From contig VZDJ01007747.1 of NCBI GenBank assembly GCA_008694505.1, positions 26,982,904-27,046,903 of the forward strand: a stretch of 64,000 nt of DNA. The letters run 5' to 3'. A model generated the notes under the pieces. That model was given only the letters and a program-made list of their open reading frames with translations. It was not told the origin of the DNA and did no database searches. This DNA is from Cyanoderma ruficeps. Its lineage: Eukaryota > Chordata > Aves > Passeriformes > Timaliidae. Positions 47,931 to 60,857 of this stretch are shown here, piece by piece. Position 1 is the stretch's first letter. Every line of letters begins with the position of its first letter. Position numbers and translations under genes: made by a program.

Positions 47931-50900
47931 GTTGTTACTAGTGAATGAGCTAGATATTTCAATGAAATTATAAAATATTTTAGTTTACCTGCATCGGTGA
48001 TTTTTTTGTGGAAAAACATAGAACAATTTTTTTTTCTTATGTTTTTAAAACTTTTTTGAGAGCTTCCCTAGTGAATTATAATAAAAAAAATATTTGCAGA
48101 AGTTTTAAATTTAATGATGATTTATGCTGGAGAGAACTCCTCCATCAAACCAATGCTTATTTAAACTTTTCACAAAAAATATCTGAGGAGTTTCTATTAT
48201 TTTAAAGTATATCTCATAACTCTTAAGCCAAGATTTAAACCATACAATTATTCTTTGAAAAAAAAATCATATTTAAGTTCTGGTTGTTTTTAATATTTTT
48301 GCAATGCTTAAAGAGAAGAAAAGCTGTGTGATTCTTTGTGAAATTAAGAAATTATCAACATTACCGTTCCTGTCTGATACGAAAGAGGAATTATACAGAG
48401 TGAAATGCATTTAATCTTATTCCATAGCTCTTAAACATAGCCTAATCATTTACTAAAAATATTAAAGGCCATAGGTGCACTTTACTCTCTGAACAAGCAG
48501 CTACAGACTTAAAAAGAAGTAACACCCAAGGTAAATTTACTCAGAGTAAGAAAAATGAGATGAAAAAGGGAAAAAGACAGAAGGTTAAGAAGAGTACATA
48601 ATTTAGAATTATGTGTAATTCAGACACACGCTTTGTAGAAAATATTGTGGAAAAGGCTAGAATAAAAGTGCACAAATTGCCACTGAAATTTTATTCATAT
48701 TTTATTAGACCAATGAACAAAAAGTGTTATAGGTTTAGAAATACATTGAACCAGAAAAAGTTAATTGTCTTATTAGTACTTTAAAAAAATCTTTACAGTT
48801 TTTTGAGTATTACCAGATGAGAAACAGGTGCTTTTGGAGCTATATGTTCACTGAACATGGTGACAGACCACTAAATGTCTCAAAAATTCAGGGAGACCAT
48901 AAGGACACAGAATAAAAGTTGTGAACATTAAATAATTCTTAAAAAAAAACAGTCTAAACAAAGGAAAAAGAAGGAGATAATCTGGTCATTAATTACAATA
49001 CAAAAATGAGCTTTCAAAAAAAGTTATCCAAAAAGAAAAGAGTTTGAAGAGAAATTTGTTAAAGGTATATATATCTTTAGATTGAACTCTTTATAAAGTT
49101 TTTGCTAGGTGATCCCATAAATATACACAGATGAATAAGTGCACAGAGAAGGCTAACTGCGTGTCTAGGGAATGAAATGCCTCCTGTAAAATAGTCAAAA
49201 AGACCCCTGTTCTTCTTCAGCTTGAAAAAAAAAAAAAAGAGAAAACTGAAATATCAATTAGACAAATCCTGCAGGAAAAAGCATTTCTCTTACCAGCAAG
49301 ACCCAATGAAATTATCAGTCATGTTAAATTTGAGAAAACTTTTCTTCACGGACACTTAATAGAACATGTTGCTAAGTGTGAGACTGAGCTCTGCACAGAG
49401 GAATGAGTCATTAAAGCCTATGAAGCACAACTAAATGCTGCCTCCTTCAGAAAGGTATGTGTCCTTGCAGTCTTTCTTTGTATTTACTGCTGTCAAAGAA
49501 ACAATATTACCAAAGAGGATACCAATTTGTTTCACCCTTTTGCGAGTATTTGATTGTTTATGCAACACTATTTGCATGTCAGCATTCAGAAGTGCACCAG
49601 AATGTAGTTAGTTAAAAGCCATGCAAACTTGTAAATTTAATTAAGCTTCATAATTTTTTAAAAAATCTATCAATACAAAACTAATAAAATGGTGATATGA
49701 CAGGAGTGCAGACAAAAGTAACACATAACCAAAATAATAAAGCCTAAGCACCTAGAAAATCAGAAAGAGTATATGTATTTCATAGGAATCATCTTCATTG
49801 GTGGACAAGTACTTTTCCAGGATCAGCCAATTTAATTTTATATCTCTTCTTCCACTGAGGAATTTAATACTTCACTGAAATATATTTACCAGAAAAGAAA
49901 AAAAAAGCAAAACTGCCATTTGCAGTAATAAAGTCCAATTATTACATTCACTATCTATAGATTTTTCTATTGACCAGCTTTTAATTTTCTCCATAGAGCC
50001 CTGGGTAGCCCAAAATGTTATTGTATTTCTCAACTATCTGTGCCCAAGACTTGTTACTGTCTTTTTAAGAACCAGTGTCATGGCTGAAAATGGAACTGTG
50101 GGGCAGGGAGGTGCTGCAGTGAGGTGGAACTTTGAAAAGTTCATGAAATTGTTCTAGTGCAAATCTGAACATGAAAATTACAAGAAAAGCAAATAATTGT
50201 GCTTTCCTGACTGAAAATAGCCTTTTCTATTTAAGATTGATTTGAAGACCCGTACGTTATGTTAACCATAAGGTTTTGTTTGTCCTGTATTATAAGTGGT
50301 GTTCACATAATTTTATTGAGTCGTTCTACAGTCTGAAGGGCAAGAACTCTATTACAAAACATGTCCAGAAATATGTTATGAAAGTGCAAGATAATTACTG
50401 AAATAGCAGTTATTCAAGAAACATTACTCTGGAAGATTTAAAATTAAAATGACCTTAGTAAGAGGCCAAATGTTTGCTCATACTAATAAGTCACAAGTAT
50501 ATATTTCTGAATTACCCTTCATAGTGGTAGGATGTTTTTTCCCTCTTTAAACATGCTTTCTTAAATCAAAGTGGATAAAATAAAAAGAAAATCCCTCAAA
50601 AGAATGAGGCTATTATCAGTCATTGAGCTCATCAGAGTTCATTGGGGACAACAAATAATGCTATCTAATTAATTAGGTTGACAGTAAACTGTGTGACATA
50701 TTTCGTATGGCTGGCTGGTTTAACATTCTAAACTCTTGTTTATTAGAGCTTGGATGTTTCAAATAGAAAAGGATGTTAGACATCCCATCTGCTGTGTAAC
50801 AGATCTTCAGAAAAAAAAATACACTGAAGTCTTGATAAGTTCACATCACAATAACAAGACAAATGCAGCATCTTATCTGATGTGCAATGACACAATTCCA

Positions 50901-51508
50901 ATTGTTTCCAAAATTCTACTATTTTAGCCAGGCTACATGGAAATAAAACTTCCTACTGTCAACATGATTCTTTGATCAAAGTCTGACATCAGGTTAGTCA
51001 ATAAAGTGTCTCAGTTTGAAATACCTCTTATCTCTGAGTAAGCACCAGTAAAGTTCTGAAATGGAATGCACATCCTGGGATGGCACATCTTGTTTACAAA
51101 GTGGTGGTTGGCAAATAGTGATATAATACTGACTGACTACTATGCAGAGCTGTGACTCTAATTATGTGCATATTCTGAAATAAATTTGTTCGAAAGCCAT
51201 TTACTTAAAAATGCATGATTCTATTTCATGCCTGAATGCACTTATGTGAAAGTGCTGTACTTCTAGTATACTTCAAATAGATTTAGCAAACAAAGGAAGG
51301 GGAAGAAGTCAAAGCATGCTATAATCAAACTTTTTTTTTTTCTTTTCAATAAAATACTTTATAAGTAACACTTCATTAGCATATCATACATATCATATCC
51401 ATATCATACATGGCAACATAAAACTGTATGCAATTATAAGTTTTTGAGTTCTGATGGAATCAAATGCAGAAATTAGGTAGCAGGACTACCTAAAATTAAA
51501 GCACATGA
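47931..51508. other. Unique-looking AT-rich non-coding DNA
   Basis: About 3.6 kb without a recognised gene, RNA or element. Confidence 0.5.
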
Positions 51509-52030
51509 CTGAGAGCGTTGTCCGGATGCTCCCCGAACTCTGACAGGCTGCATAATATGACTGGGGGACAAATTCCAGTGACTGACTACTCCCTCAGTGA
51601 AGAAGCTTTTCCTAATGGCTGGTGTGAACCTTCCTTTATGCAGCTGGATTCTGTTTACTTGTGTTCTGTTGCTGATTGCCAGACAGAGGAGATCAATGCC
51701 TCCCCTCTGCTGACACCCTTAAAGAAGACATAGACTGCAATGAGGTCATCCCTCAGCCTTCTCTTCTCGAGGCTGAGCAAGTCAAGTGACCTCAGCCACT
51801 ACTCCTAAGTCTTGCCCTTGAGACCTTTTACCCTCTCAGTCATCCTCCTCTGAACACACTTCAATAGTTTCTAATAACTCCTTCTTATAGCAAAGTACTT
51901 AAAACTGCACACAGAACTTGACTTGGTACTTGCAGTACCACTGCAGTGCAGGGTGGAACAATCGCCTCCCTTGACCAGCTGGCAATGCTTTTCTTGATGC
52001 ACTTCAGGACACAGCTGGCCCTTTTTGCCT
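51509..52030 (-). mobile_element. CR1 non-LTR retrotransposon, internal 3' portion
   Basis: On the plus strand the reverse complement of CR1 runs from GTTGTCCGGATGCTCC through CCAGTGACTGACTACTCCCT, AAGAAGCTTTTCCTAATGGC, GAGGTCATCCCTCAGCC, CAGCCACTACTCCTAAGTC and AAAACTGCACACAGAAC to GACACAGCTGGCCCTTTTTG. The terminal ATTCTATG repeats are missing at its left edge, so this copy lacks both ends or was cut by later events. The plus frame at 51518-51733 is antisense to CR1 and is not a gene. Confidence 0.85.
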
Positions 52031-55000
52031 TTTTTTTTCCTATTCAAATTTCTTTCATTAGTTTCTTAGTTTCTTGACTAATCTTGTTGATTTACCATTC
52101 AAAAAATAGGGATGAAAATTCTCAAACAAAGAATGTTTCCCATGACATACTGTCATATCTACAAGTCTAGGTGAGTTTGAGCATATTATGCATTAAGTTT
52201 ATGTGTCAAATGCTTGGGCAGGATGGTTGTAATAGATCTCTGAGTTAACTGGTCTTTAAGCTTTACAAAGAGTGTTTTTCAGCAGGTGTTCATGTCAGGT
52301 TGCTTTGTATTGCTCCTTATTTTTTTGTTTTATGCTACAATATAAACAAGAACAGATTTATTCTTAATAAGCCCTTTTAGTCAAGAACTTTTTGAATGAG
52401 TATAGCAAATTTGCACAAGGTTTATGTTTTATTGTTGATACTTTGTGCGTAAGCATGATTGTTACAAAACAGAAATGGACATGGGCAATATTAAACATGG
52501 AAAAAATAAAGTTAATATTAGACTGTGTTAAAGAGATAAATTTTGTATCAGAGGAATGACAAGGCAGCGTACTCTGTAATGATCACCTTAATAAAAAACA
52601 GAAGTCCATTCTATGTTTTATGGATCACACCAAAAACTAAGACTATATTCTAAACACATATTGAAATCTGCTATTAATTGCACAGTTAAGAAATCTTTAA
52701 GATCCAAAGATCCTAGCAAAATCATAATATAAACTGGGACTCCAGCTGATCATGCAAAACTCAAAACAAACCGTAGGGCTAGACAGGTTTAATGTTCATT
52801 ATGGGTGAACAATAAAAACCCTACTCAGACTTAACAAAAAAATCCATCTAGAAAAATAAAGAACACAGAATAGGCCTTATCCATACTACTGAATTCTCTT
52901 ACCCTCTAAAACAAGATTATCACAACTGACCTGCCTTGGGAACAGTCTCTAGCCTGAGCCATGTTGAGAATTAAATGCTACTAAATGGTTTTCCTTTTGC
53001 TGAGTTGTTTAAATTCTCTCGTGTGTAGATTTTAGCTTAGACATCAATTTCTCATCTGTGGAGTCTAGCCATGTGTAAGTAAAATTTCAGTGGAGAATTC
53101 AGCTCCGTGGAAATCTTTGTACACGTTCAAATTTATATTAGCACAGAATTTTTTTCCTTTGCAATTAACCTTTTGTTGGTCTGTCTTTATCAGGTCTCCT
53201 GGAACCTTTGAAACAATCATTGAAAAGTAATAGAGCTTTATATCATGTATCCAAACATAACAAACCTCAGTTTGTTTTTCAAGTCAACATGTTTTACCCT
53301 TGACAGCATGTGAAACTGTAGTTTGTGTAAAAGGACTAGACTATGTAGAGACTTACAAACACAAGGCAAATGGTTTTCTACTGTTAACTAAGGAGAGGAG
53401 GGGTGAGTAGAGAACTCAATTTCTTTCCAGTCTGGCCATGTCCATTTTTTTCATTAAAAAAATAAAAGTGGAAATAAAGAAGGTAATAGCTTCAAAACAA
53501 GATAGTTAAAACCATATTTGGTCTATTTCAAACGGAGTGGTTAACCCACACATTCAAAAAATGCATGCACTGAAAAATGAACGATGATTCCGGCATCAGC
53601 TCCTGTACTATGTTCAGAGAGGAGATATACTTCTGTTACACAGATATTTTCTTTTGTATAAACCTCTTTTATCAAGAAATTGAAAACAAAACTTTAATTC
53701 TTCCTACTATTGTTTCTCTGAGTGCAGAAGTTCTGTGAAGTGCTCACAGCTTTCTGCCAATTTTCTTTCCAATTGTAGCACAACTGTTTGTCAGCTCCTG
53801 AAATACCCTGAAACAAATATAAATACTGAATATGTCTTCAAGGTTTTTCTTCAGATTTATAATGACTAATATATTTAGCTAGCTCATTAGTTCAATAGTG
53901 ATAGCACTTGATATAGCTAAAGGGGGTAGTTTATGTCTCTTCTCACTCCTTACTCAGTTTTCTGAATGATTCAGAGAAGTATCTAGATTAATTTTGATAG
54001 TATACTTCATAGCTTTAAAATACAACAGGCTTCAAAAATAGTCTTGCAGATGGAAACCGCATATAATTTATATACAACAGCAGTATGGAAGAGGGTGATA
54101 TAAAACAGATGTGATTTACACAAACATGTACATGTAAAACCTCAGTATGTGGACCTTATCAATATTTTCAGCCATTGAAAAAATCTTTTTAGTTCCAAAA
54201 GAACCTCTTGTCTCAGTGAATGAATCCAAACTTTCCATTTTAATGAAAATCAGAAGAAAAGTCGAGGAGAAATGAACTATCAAGAAAATAAGCAAATATT
54301 ATTAGCCCGTTTTTCAGATGTTTGTAACACACAAGCACGCCTCCTGCTGCAAAATCACTTTAGCAGTATTTTAAGCTAGTCTGCTTGCTTTACTCAAAAA
54401 TGTGTTTATGGGCAAGAGAAAACTAATTTTACATATCAAGCCAAGAATTTATTGCTAAAATAATTGAATATGCACAGTCTTACCTGTCAAACAAAAATAA
54501 ATCCCAGAAAAGAAAATGAGCACTTATTAGGTAAATCCATTTATATGTTGAAAAACTGAGACTAAATTTATTGACCTTCTTGTCTGTTGACGTGGGAATC
54601 AATGTTCAAAAGAAGATTCATCTTACATCTGACATATCAAACAGTTGTCAAACAATTAGAGCTGCATCCTATGCATCCACTGGGTTTACTCCAGGGGAAG
54701 AAGCTGCATTAAGAGAAAACTAAATCACTCTGAAGTAGCACCACTAAGTTGTTGCCATACATAGGTGACATTTCAGAAATTTGAAATAATGTATTCAGTG
54801 TAAGTAACTGTATACTAAATGGCAGATAATTTTTTTCTATTTGATTTAAAGCCTCAGAGAAATGGAACAGTTATAAATCTGTAGTTGACCTGACAGGAAG
54901 ATGTATTAAAGTATAGTAAGCTGAGAGGTAAGAACACCATAGTAAAATTAAAATAAAATTAAGAAACCCTTCAAATTTATTAAAACAAACAAAAAACAAT

Positions 55001-55059
55001 AGAAAAATGGCATGAAAATCTTACATTTGTGTACAGCAAATATGTAAAGGTCTGGTTAG
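52031..55059. other. Unique-looking AT-rich non-coding DNA
   Basis: About 3 kb without a recognised gene, RNA or element. Confidence 0.5.
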
Positions 55060-55600
55060 TGTGGTAGGTAGGTTGAACCCTGTCAACTAAATACCACCCA
55101 GTCTAACATGATAGAGGGTGAGAATCAAAAGGGCAAAAGTCAAGGAAAAAAATGGATGAAGATTAAGACAGTTTTACAAATAAAGAAAAGAAGAAAAAAG
55201 GAAAAAAAACCAGAAGAGAGGCAAAGGCAAGCATCACCTGCCACCCACAGACTGATGCCCAGACAGTGTCTGAGCAAAGGTCAAAGGTCATCTAGGAAAA
55301 GCAGTATCCTCAGTGTGGAGTCACATGATGTTAATTATCCCTTTGGTCAAACGGGGTCAGTTTTCACAGCTGTGGCCCTCCCGGTTTCTTGCCCCCTCAG
55401 CCTACTCGCTGAACAGGGGCAAGGGAAGAAGGCAAGGCAGAGTAAGAAGCAGAAACACTTTTTGTTGTACAAACCTGTTGTACAAACAGTTCAACAATGG
55501 ATAAAACACCATGTTTGTTATCAACATCATTGCCATAAACATACCACAACACAGGATGCTATGACGAAAGTAAACTCCATCCCAGAAAAACTAGAAAACT
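55060..55600 (-). mobile_element. Solo LTR, ERVL-like family 2 (subfamily b), copy 1
   Basis: On the plus strand it begins TGTGGTAGGTAGGTTGAACC and continues CAACTAAATACCACCCAG. It carries GAAGATTAAGACAGTTTTAC, GTGGAGTCACATGATG, ATCCCTTTGGTCA at 55337-55349, CAGCCTACTCGCTGAACAGG, AAGCAGAAACACTTTTTG and GTTATCAACATCATTG, and fades at CATCCCAGAAAAACTAG near 55600. The same order of blocks occurs at 58187-58692. The LTR sense is minus, as in the other family members. The longest plus frame (164 codons, 55108-55602) coincides with the LTR in antisense and is not a gene. No adjoining viral genes and no target duplication seen. Confidence 0.8.
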
Positions 55601-58165
55601 AAAATTAAAAAAAAAAAAATAGGTCTGATGATTTTTTCTATTTTATAATAATTTAATAAATAAATACAATGGGAAAAAAAAAAGGCTTTCCTCATATGTG
55701 AAATAGTAATTCTTGATAACCTTAGTTAAATACCTGCCTTTTCATGACTGGATGGATTCTTTGTGCTCTCCACTAAAGTCAAATTGTGCATAGAAGTATC
55801 TTTTATGTCAATTTATTTACTTAACATTGTGGGGTTTATCCTAAATATAATGAAACTAAAATATTAACTTGACGTCCCAAAGAAAAATATTTTATTCCAG
55901 CCAACATAGAACATGGCCAAATGTTGCATTAGATACCATCTGTATCAACATATTGTCAGCCAGGTGCAAATGCTTAGCTGGCAAATCTGGCAGTCCACCT
56001 TCTAGTTTTGTTTAAACAAATGGGTTTTTGTTCCTCTGGGATCCTTCGTCTGCTTAATGAAATTCTTGGCATTTAATCTTTCCAAAATTTATTAAATGAC
56101 ATTTCTTTGCTTCTATGCATTCATACACTGGTACATTTCCTGAAGGTGTTCAAATAGCATTAAAAGACTCATGCAACTCACAAACACATCTAGTCAGAGT
56201 TAGTAAGTTTTATGGAGCAATCCTTGCAGATGGCAGGGAGTAGCTAAAATTGAACACATATCTTTGAAAAACAACAGCAGAAGAAAGTATACTATTTTTA
56301 CTTTATAATGTACCTCAACTGAACATATTTACTCTGCAATCTGAAGAAAAAATTATATCCTTCTGTTTACGTAAAATGTTAAACTCAGAAGTCCTGCTAC
56401 AAACAAACAGGAAAATGCCTCATGTGAAACCAATAATTTAGTTAGTCCAGTTAAAGTTTTAACAGCTTTATAGTCTGACTTGTTAGTATAGTTACCAATA
56501 TTGTATATTCATAGTCCAAACCAACACAGACAAGCCTTGACAAACCATTTCAAAATATTGCACAAAGGCTTTCCCAGTATCTGCTGAGCTGCTGGGTGGT
56601 ATCATGCAAACACTGTCCATGTGCAACTCCTGAGACTGTGTTTACTGGGCAGGATTGAAAAGATTTTCCCCTTCCTTTAGAGCAAGGTGGAGATCTAGGT
56701 ATTTTATTCCTTTTCAGTCTTGGAATCTATTCACATTAATTTTCCCAAATTTTCTTAGCACAGTCTGCCTATATAGCCCTTCCTTTCATTGACTTTCAGT
56801 TATTTGGTGTTTCTATTCTCTGTCTAGTAGCAAAAAATAGTGAAAGTGGAGAAGGTTATTTCTACAGCATCGAGGCAGTCCCATATTCCTGAAAGCAGTC
56901 TTTGAAGTAACTACTAAACTTACCAAAAAACTTCAAGTATCTTTCAACATACAATGTTACATCTTGTCTATATTAAAAATTCTATAGTTCTAAAAGCATG
57001 TATCTGGTTAAGATAAATAATATTTTAAGGATAATTATTATGTTACAATTTTTAATGTCTAAATATTTATATATAAATAGAAAAACAGAATACCCAGAAT
57101 AAAGACAATTCACCTTATTGCAATGTGTATACATATACATATTTGTTTATAATTAAAAACTATACCTGACATAGGTTATGTACTATGCAGAGATTTGTCC
57201 AGCTTCTCAGCCATTCACAATTCCCCTGGAAATTTCTGGAAAACACAATTTTAACTTTGTGTCCAAACCCTAAAATTAGTTTAAATGTGACAGTAACAAA
57301 AAAGAAAGCTAATAAATATATAAACATTTCAGAGGCTCAAACAGGGTCTTAAAAAGTTACTCTTAGCTCACATGTATGGCAAAAATAAAGTGTAAATGAG
57401 GACTATCAGAGAATTCACAAAAAATCTAATCAAACAATGGTTTGATTAACACTATGATTAACAGCATGTCTGATAGTGTTAGGTTTTGGTACTGTTTGCA
57501 TTCAGCCAGTAAAATATGAGAAAGATCATATTTCAATCATAATCATTGGTGTATATCTATCTTACTGTTTAGCATAGCTTAAAGCTATTTTTAAAAAAAA
57601 TGAATTTCAAATCTTTCTTATGTACACGCACCATTTTCAAAATTAAAGTTCAGCAATTTGACTTAGATCCAGCTCTGTATTTGGCTCCATTATGAAAATT
57701 TTAATTGATTTTAAATTATATTTTACATATCATACTGTTTTATACTAAATATACATTCTATTCTATGCAATTCCAAGACATTTATAACTTATGCATCACG
57801 TAGAGGTTTTTTTATGTGTACTTATGTATATATATGTGTGCGTATATATATGTAAAATGTTAACCAAGAATATTTCTGTAAAATGAGGGGGTTTTTTTCC
57901 CAAGGGAACTGTATAGTCATGTTGTTTTGAAAAAATCTCTGTAGAACTGTGTGTTATTGTGTCTTCTCTTCATTCTTACAATTACAGGAAATAATTTTTC
58001 AGGGTTTTTATTGCTGGTTTAGTTACCAACTTTTATTTGTTTTGTGGAAGATACTACCATAGACCAGGAGATAATTGCATCTTAGTTTGCCCATTCTAAG
58101 ATCACCAGTTATATATATGATTGACAGTTTTTCTTAGAGAGAAAGACAGAAATCTATTACCAAAG
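55601..58165. other. AT-rich DNA between two related LTRs, no viral genes
   Basis: About 2.6 kb separate the two LTRs. If they bounded one provirus this would be its inside, but no gag-, protease-, polymerase- or envelope-like frame is visible. The sequence is as AT-rich as the unique DNA elsewhere. Confidence 0.55.
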
Positions 58166-58186
58166 ATTTCATTTTTATGCTAAAGT

Positions 58187-58692
58187 CACATTCAGCTACT
58201 TGCTTGCTACCCCACCAGTGGGATTAGGGAAAGAATTGAGATATGGAGAGTTTAATAGGGAAAGCAAAAGCCACACACACAAGCAAAGCAAAGGAAAAAA
58301 TTCATTCACCACTTCACACAGGCAGGCAGGAGTTCAGCCATCCCCAAAGAGCAGGGCACCATCACAGGTAGCTGTGACCTGGGAAAACCAACACCATCAC
58401 TCCAACTGTCCCTTCTTCCCTCCACTTGACATACAGAGCATGATGTCACATGGTCTGGAAAATCCCTTTGGTCAGTTGGGGTCACCTGTCCTCCCAGCCT
58501 CCCAGGCACTCCCAGCCTTCTTGCCAGCACAGCAGTACAAAAAGCAGAAAAGGCCTTGGCTCTGTGTAAGCCCTGCTCAACAATAACAAAAACATCTCTG
58601 TATTATCAACACTGTGTTCAGCACTAATTCAAAACAGAACCATACCAGCTGCTGTGAAGGAAATTACCTCTACCACAGCTGAAACCAGCACA
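58187..58692 (-). mobile_element. Solo LTR, ERVL-like family 2 (subfamily b), copy 2
   Basis: On the minus strand the LTR starts TGTGCTGGTTTCAGCTGTGG at 58692. It carries blocks complementary to CAACACTGTGTTCAGCAC, AAGCAGAAAAGGCCTTGGC, ATCCCTTTGGTCA (58462-58474) and CATGATGTCACATGG, and reaches an ATTAAA signal (complement of 58251-58256). Its far end is damaged: the last 50 or so bases present in the copy at 55060 are missing or scrambled near 58175-58195. ATTTCATTT occurs on both sides (58166-58174, 58693-58701) and may reflect the insertion target, although nine bases exceeds the duplication expected for ERVL. A frame of 128 codons on the plus strand (58200-58586) is an antisense shadow. 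Confidence 0.85.
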
Positions 58693-58711
58693 ATTTCATT
58701 TAGCAGAAGAG

Positions 58712-58735
58712 AAACAAACAAACAAACAAACAAAC
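58712..58735. repeat. AAAC tetranucleotide repeat
   Basis: Six AAAC units lie about 20 bases after the LTR end. Confidence 0.85.
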
Positions 58736-60404
58736 CCAAAAAAGTTTTCCCCCTTGTCAAATAAAGAAGCTGAACTAAAATATGATTTAGCTTTCTTTTC
58801 AAAAGTAATGACATACAACTATATTTCTCTTGCTAACATAATGAAACTGAAAAAGATAAGAAGTGCGAAAGATAACAGCAAGCAAAGGATGAAAAATTGA
58901 TCTCTTGTTCTGATTCCAGCATTAAAAAAAAAAAAAGATTTAAGATCTCTTCATCATCAGAGAATAGAAACAGCACAATGCAAAAGGCACGAATGTATGT
59001 CAGGTAGGCTGTGTTGCTGCAAACAAGAATTGCTGCAAAGGTAGTTCTAACCACATACAAAATATGGCTTCATAAAATAAAGCAAAGAGTGCAAAGCATA
59101 TTTATACATAATGGCTTTCTAACAATACATTAAACAGTAATTCTACACTCTAATAATCCTTGAAAAGAGCCAAATATTTTCATGGACCCCACTTTGCATT
59201 TCCGTACAAATTTTATGCTGTATAGAAAATAGAAGTGTTGAGAGCAGAAGACAAATTTGGAGAACTGCAAGTTGTCACTGGAAAAAACACCTTGCTACCA
59301 CAGATCAAGTACATTTGCGTATGCACAAAATAAATGAATGCAAGTTTGTAATGTAAGTTTTAGAAAAAATATATAGCTCAGAACTAAAAATTCTGTGTGT
59401 TCAAATATCACTGAAACTGAGGTAAACTAAATTATCAGTAAATGAAAACACAATGGAATTGGCATAATTCACTCTGTAGTGTTCTGATACAACTACTGTG
59501 AATGCCTAATAGGTGTAAGTGCTGTTGACCTCATGTAAGCATCAAGAATCACATCTTCTTCTAAACAAAATATCCTACTGCCACTGTTCAAAACAGGCGG
59601 GTGGACTCGTAAGATTTCTCTGGTAAGACACTAATCACCTTAAAAAAGCAAAAAGCAGCCACACCCACAGTGATGGATGTGAAATTATCTGAACATTATT
59701 TTCTGAAACCTATGATAGGTTTTAATGCTGTGAGAACAGTTTTTTCCCAGAGGACTTGTATTTTCTAGCATACCTCTTCTTCAAGCAGCACTTACACAAG
59801 TGCATAGTTGAAACTTGTGTAGTTACACAGCATTCAGTTATGTGAGATAAGAAAAGAGGCTTGTTGTTCTAAACTAAGAAATATGAATATAATTGAAACC
59901 AAAATGCTTTAAGCTACCATGGCAATTGCCAGAAAACCCATCTGAGGATGTAGCAGATTTTATTTTCCTTTCAAAATCAAGGAAAAATGCGCTGTATCAG
60001 GCTGGAAATGTCCTGATGCTGTGATAAGGATGTTTATACTTAGCATGACATTCCAATATTCAAGTGCAAGTTTAACAAAAGTAAGCTACTTCATTTGAGG
60101 ATGCAAAAATTCAGTCTGTTTCTGGAAATACTTATAATAAAACTTTGTTTTTCTTCCCTGATGCAAGATACAGTTCTCTAAAACCTTCAAGGAGATTTCA
60201 ACTCCTTTTAAAAAATAACAGTTTGAGAACTGCTAACTATTGTATTTTTAATCTGGAAGTAATTTTCTGATTGTGAAGGAATCTCATTGCTGTAGAATAT
60301 CAGCAACACAAAAATACTGCATACCAAAGCATTTCCCAGGAATCCAAAAACCACAAAGAATGGGAAAAAAAAATAGCCAGGCTATTTTAAATTACTTATA
60401 TGAA
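58736..60404. other. Unique-looking AT-rich non-coding DNA
   Basis: No gene or element recognised. Confidence 0.5.
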
Positions 60405-60857
60405 TTAGAAATAATTTTGTCTGAGATAGAGATGAAGATCTGAACATCGTACAATAGTACGACTGTTACTAAGCAGATAAGTAGGCAATAGGGTCTGTAT
60501 CAGTAAGAAGCTTCCCCAATCCACTCCTGCCCCTGGACATGCAGTGTTTGCTGATTCCTTCCCAGTGACCACAAGGGCATGCTCTGACCAAGCTCCATGT
60601 CTGCCTCTGGCACCCACCCAGCTGGAACACCCAATGGGTGGGGCTGCCTTGAACACCTGCCTCATGCCATGTTCCATGCCCACGTAACCATGCTCCTCAC
60701 CCATGTAACCATGCTTCTTCAGCCTCTTCCTCTGAAGGTGTTTCAAACCAGGTGTCAGCCCAAGCCACCAGCCAGGTTGGTTTATAATGATTCTGTGATC
60801 TACCTTTCCAGCAGTTTCAGTTTTAACTCTTCGGTTAATTCTTGACCTGTGGTTCAC
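60405..60857 (-). other. Unclassified GC-richer block with 150-codon frame and 21-bp repeats
   Basis: The block at about 60490-60800 is richer in GC than its surroundings. The minus strand is open for 150 codons. In it lies HGYMGEE, HGYVGME, HGM, produced by a 21-bp repeat (plus strand 60680-60720, with partial third unit to the left). The predicted protein has no signal peptide, membrane span or domain I recognise. A short stretch, TAATGATTCTGTGATC near 60786, resembles a CR1 terminus. The block is more likely a repeat (LTR-like or composite) than a gene, but I cannot name it. Confidence 0.3.

Noticed and set aside
55108..55602. 164-codon plus-strand frame, one of the longest in the window
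   Set aside because: It coincides with a minus-strand LTR shared with 58187-58692; its lysine-rich start reflects an A-rich stretch. It is an antisense shadow.
58200..58586. 128-codon plus-strand frame
   Set aside because: Antisense to the LTR at 58187-58692; no domain.
55060..58692. A complete provirus bounded by the two family-2 LTRs
   Set aside because: The 2.6-kb interior is too short and has no viral gene or primer-binding-like sequence, and the LTRs look well diverged from each other.
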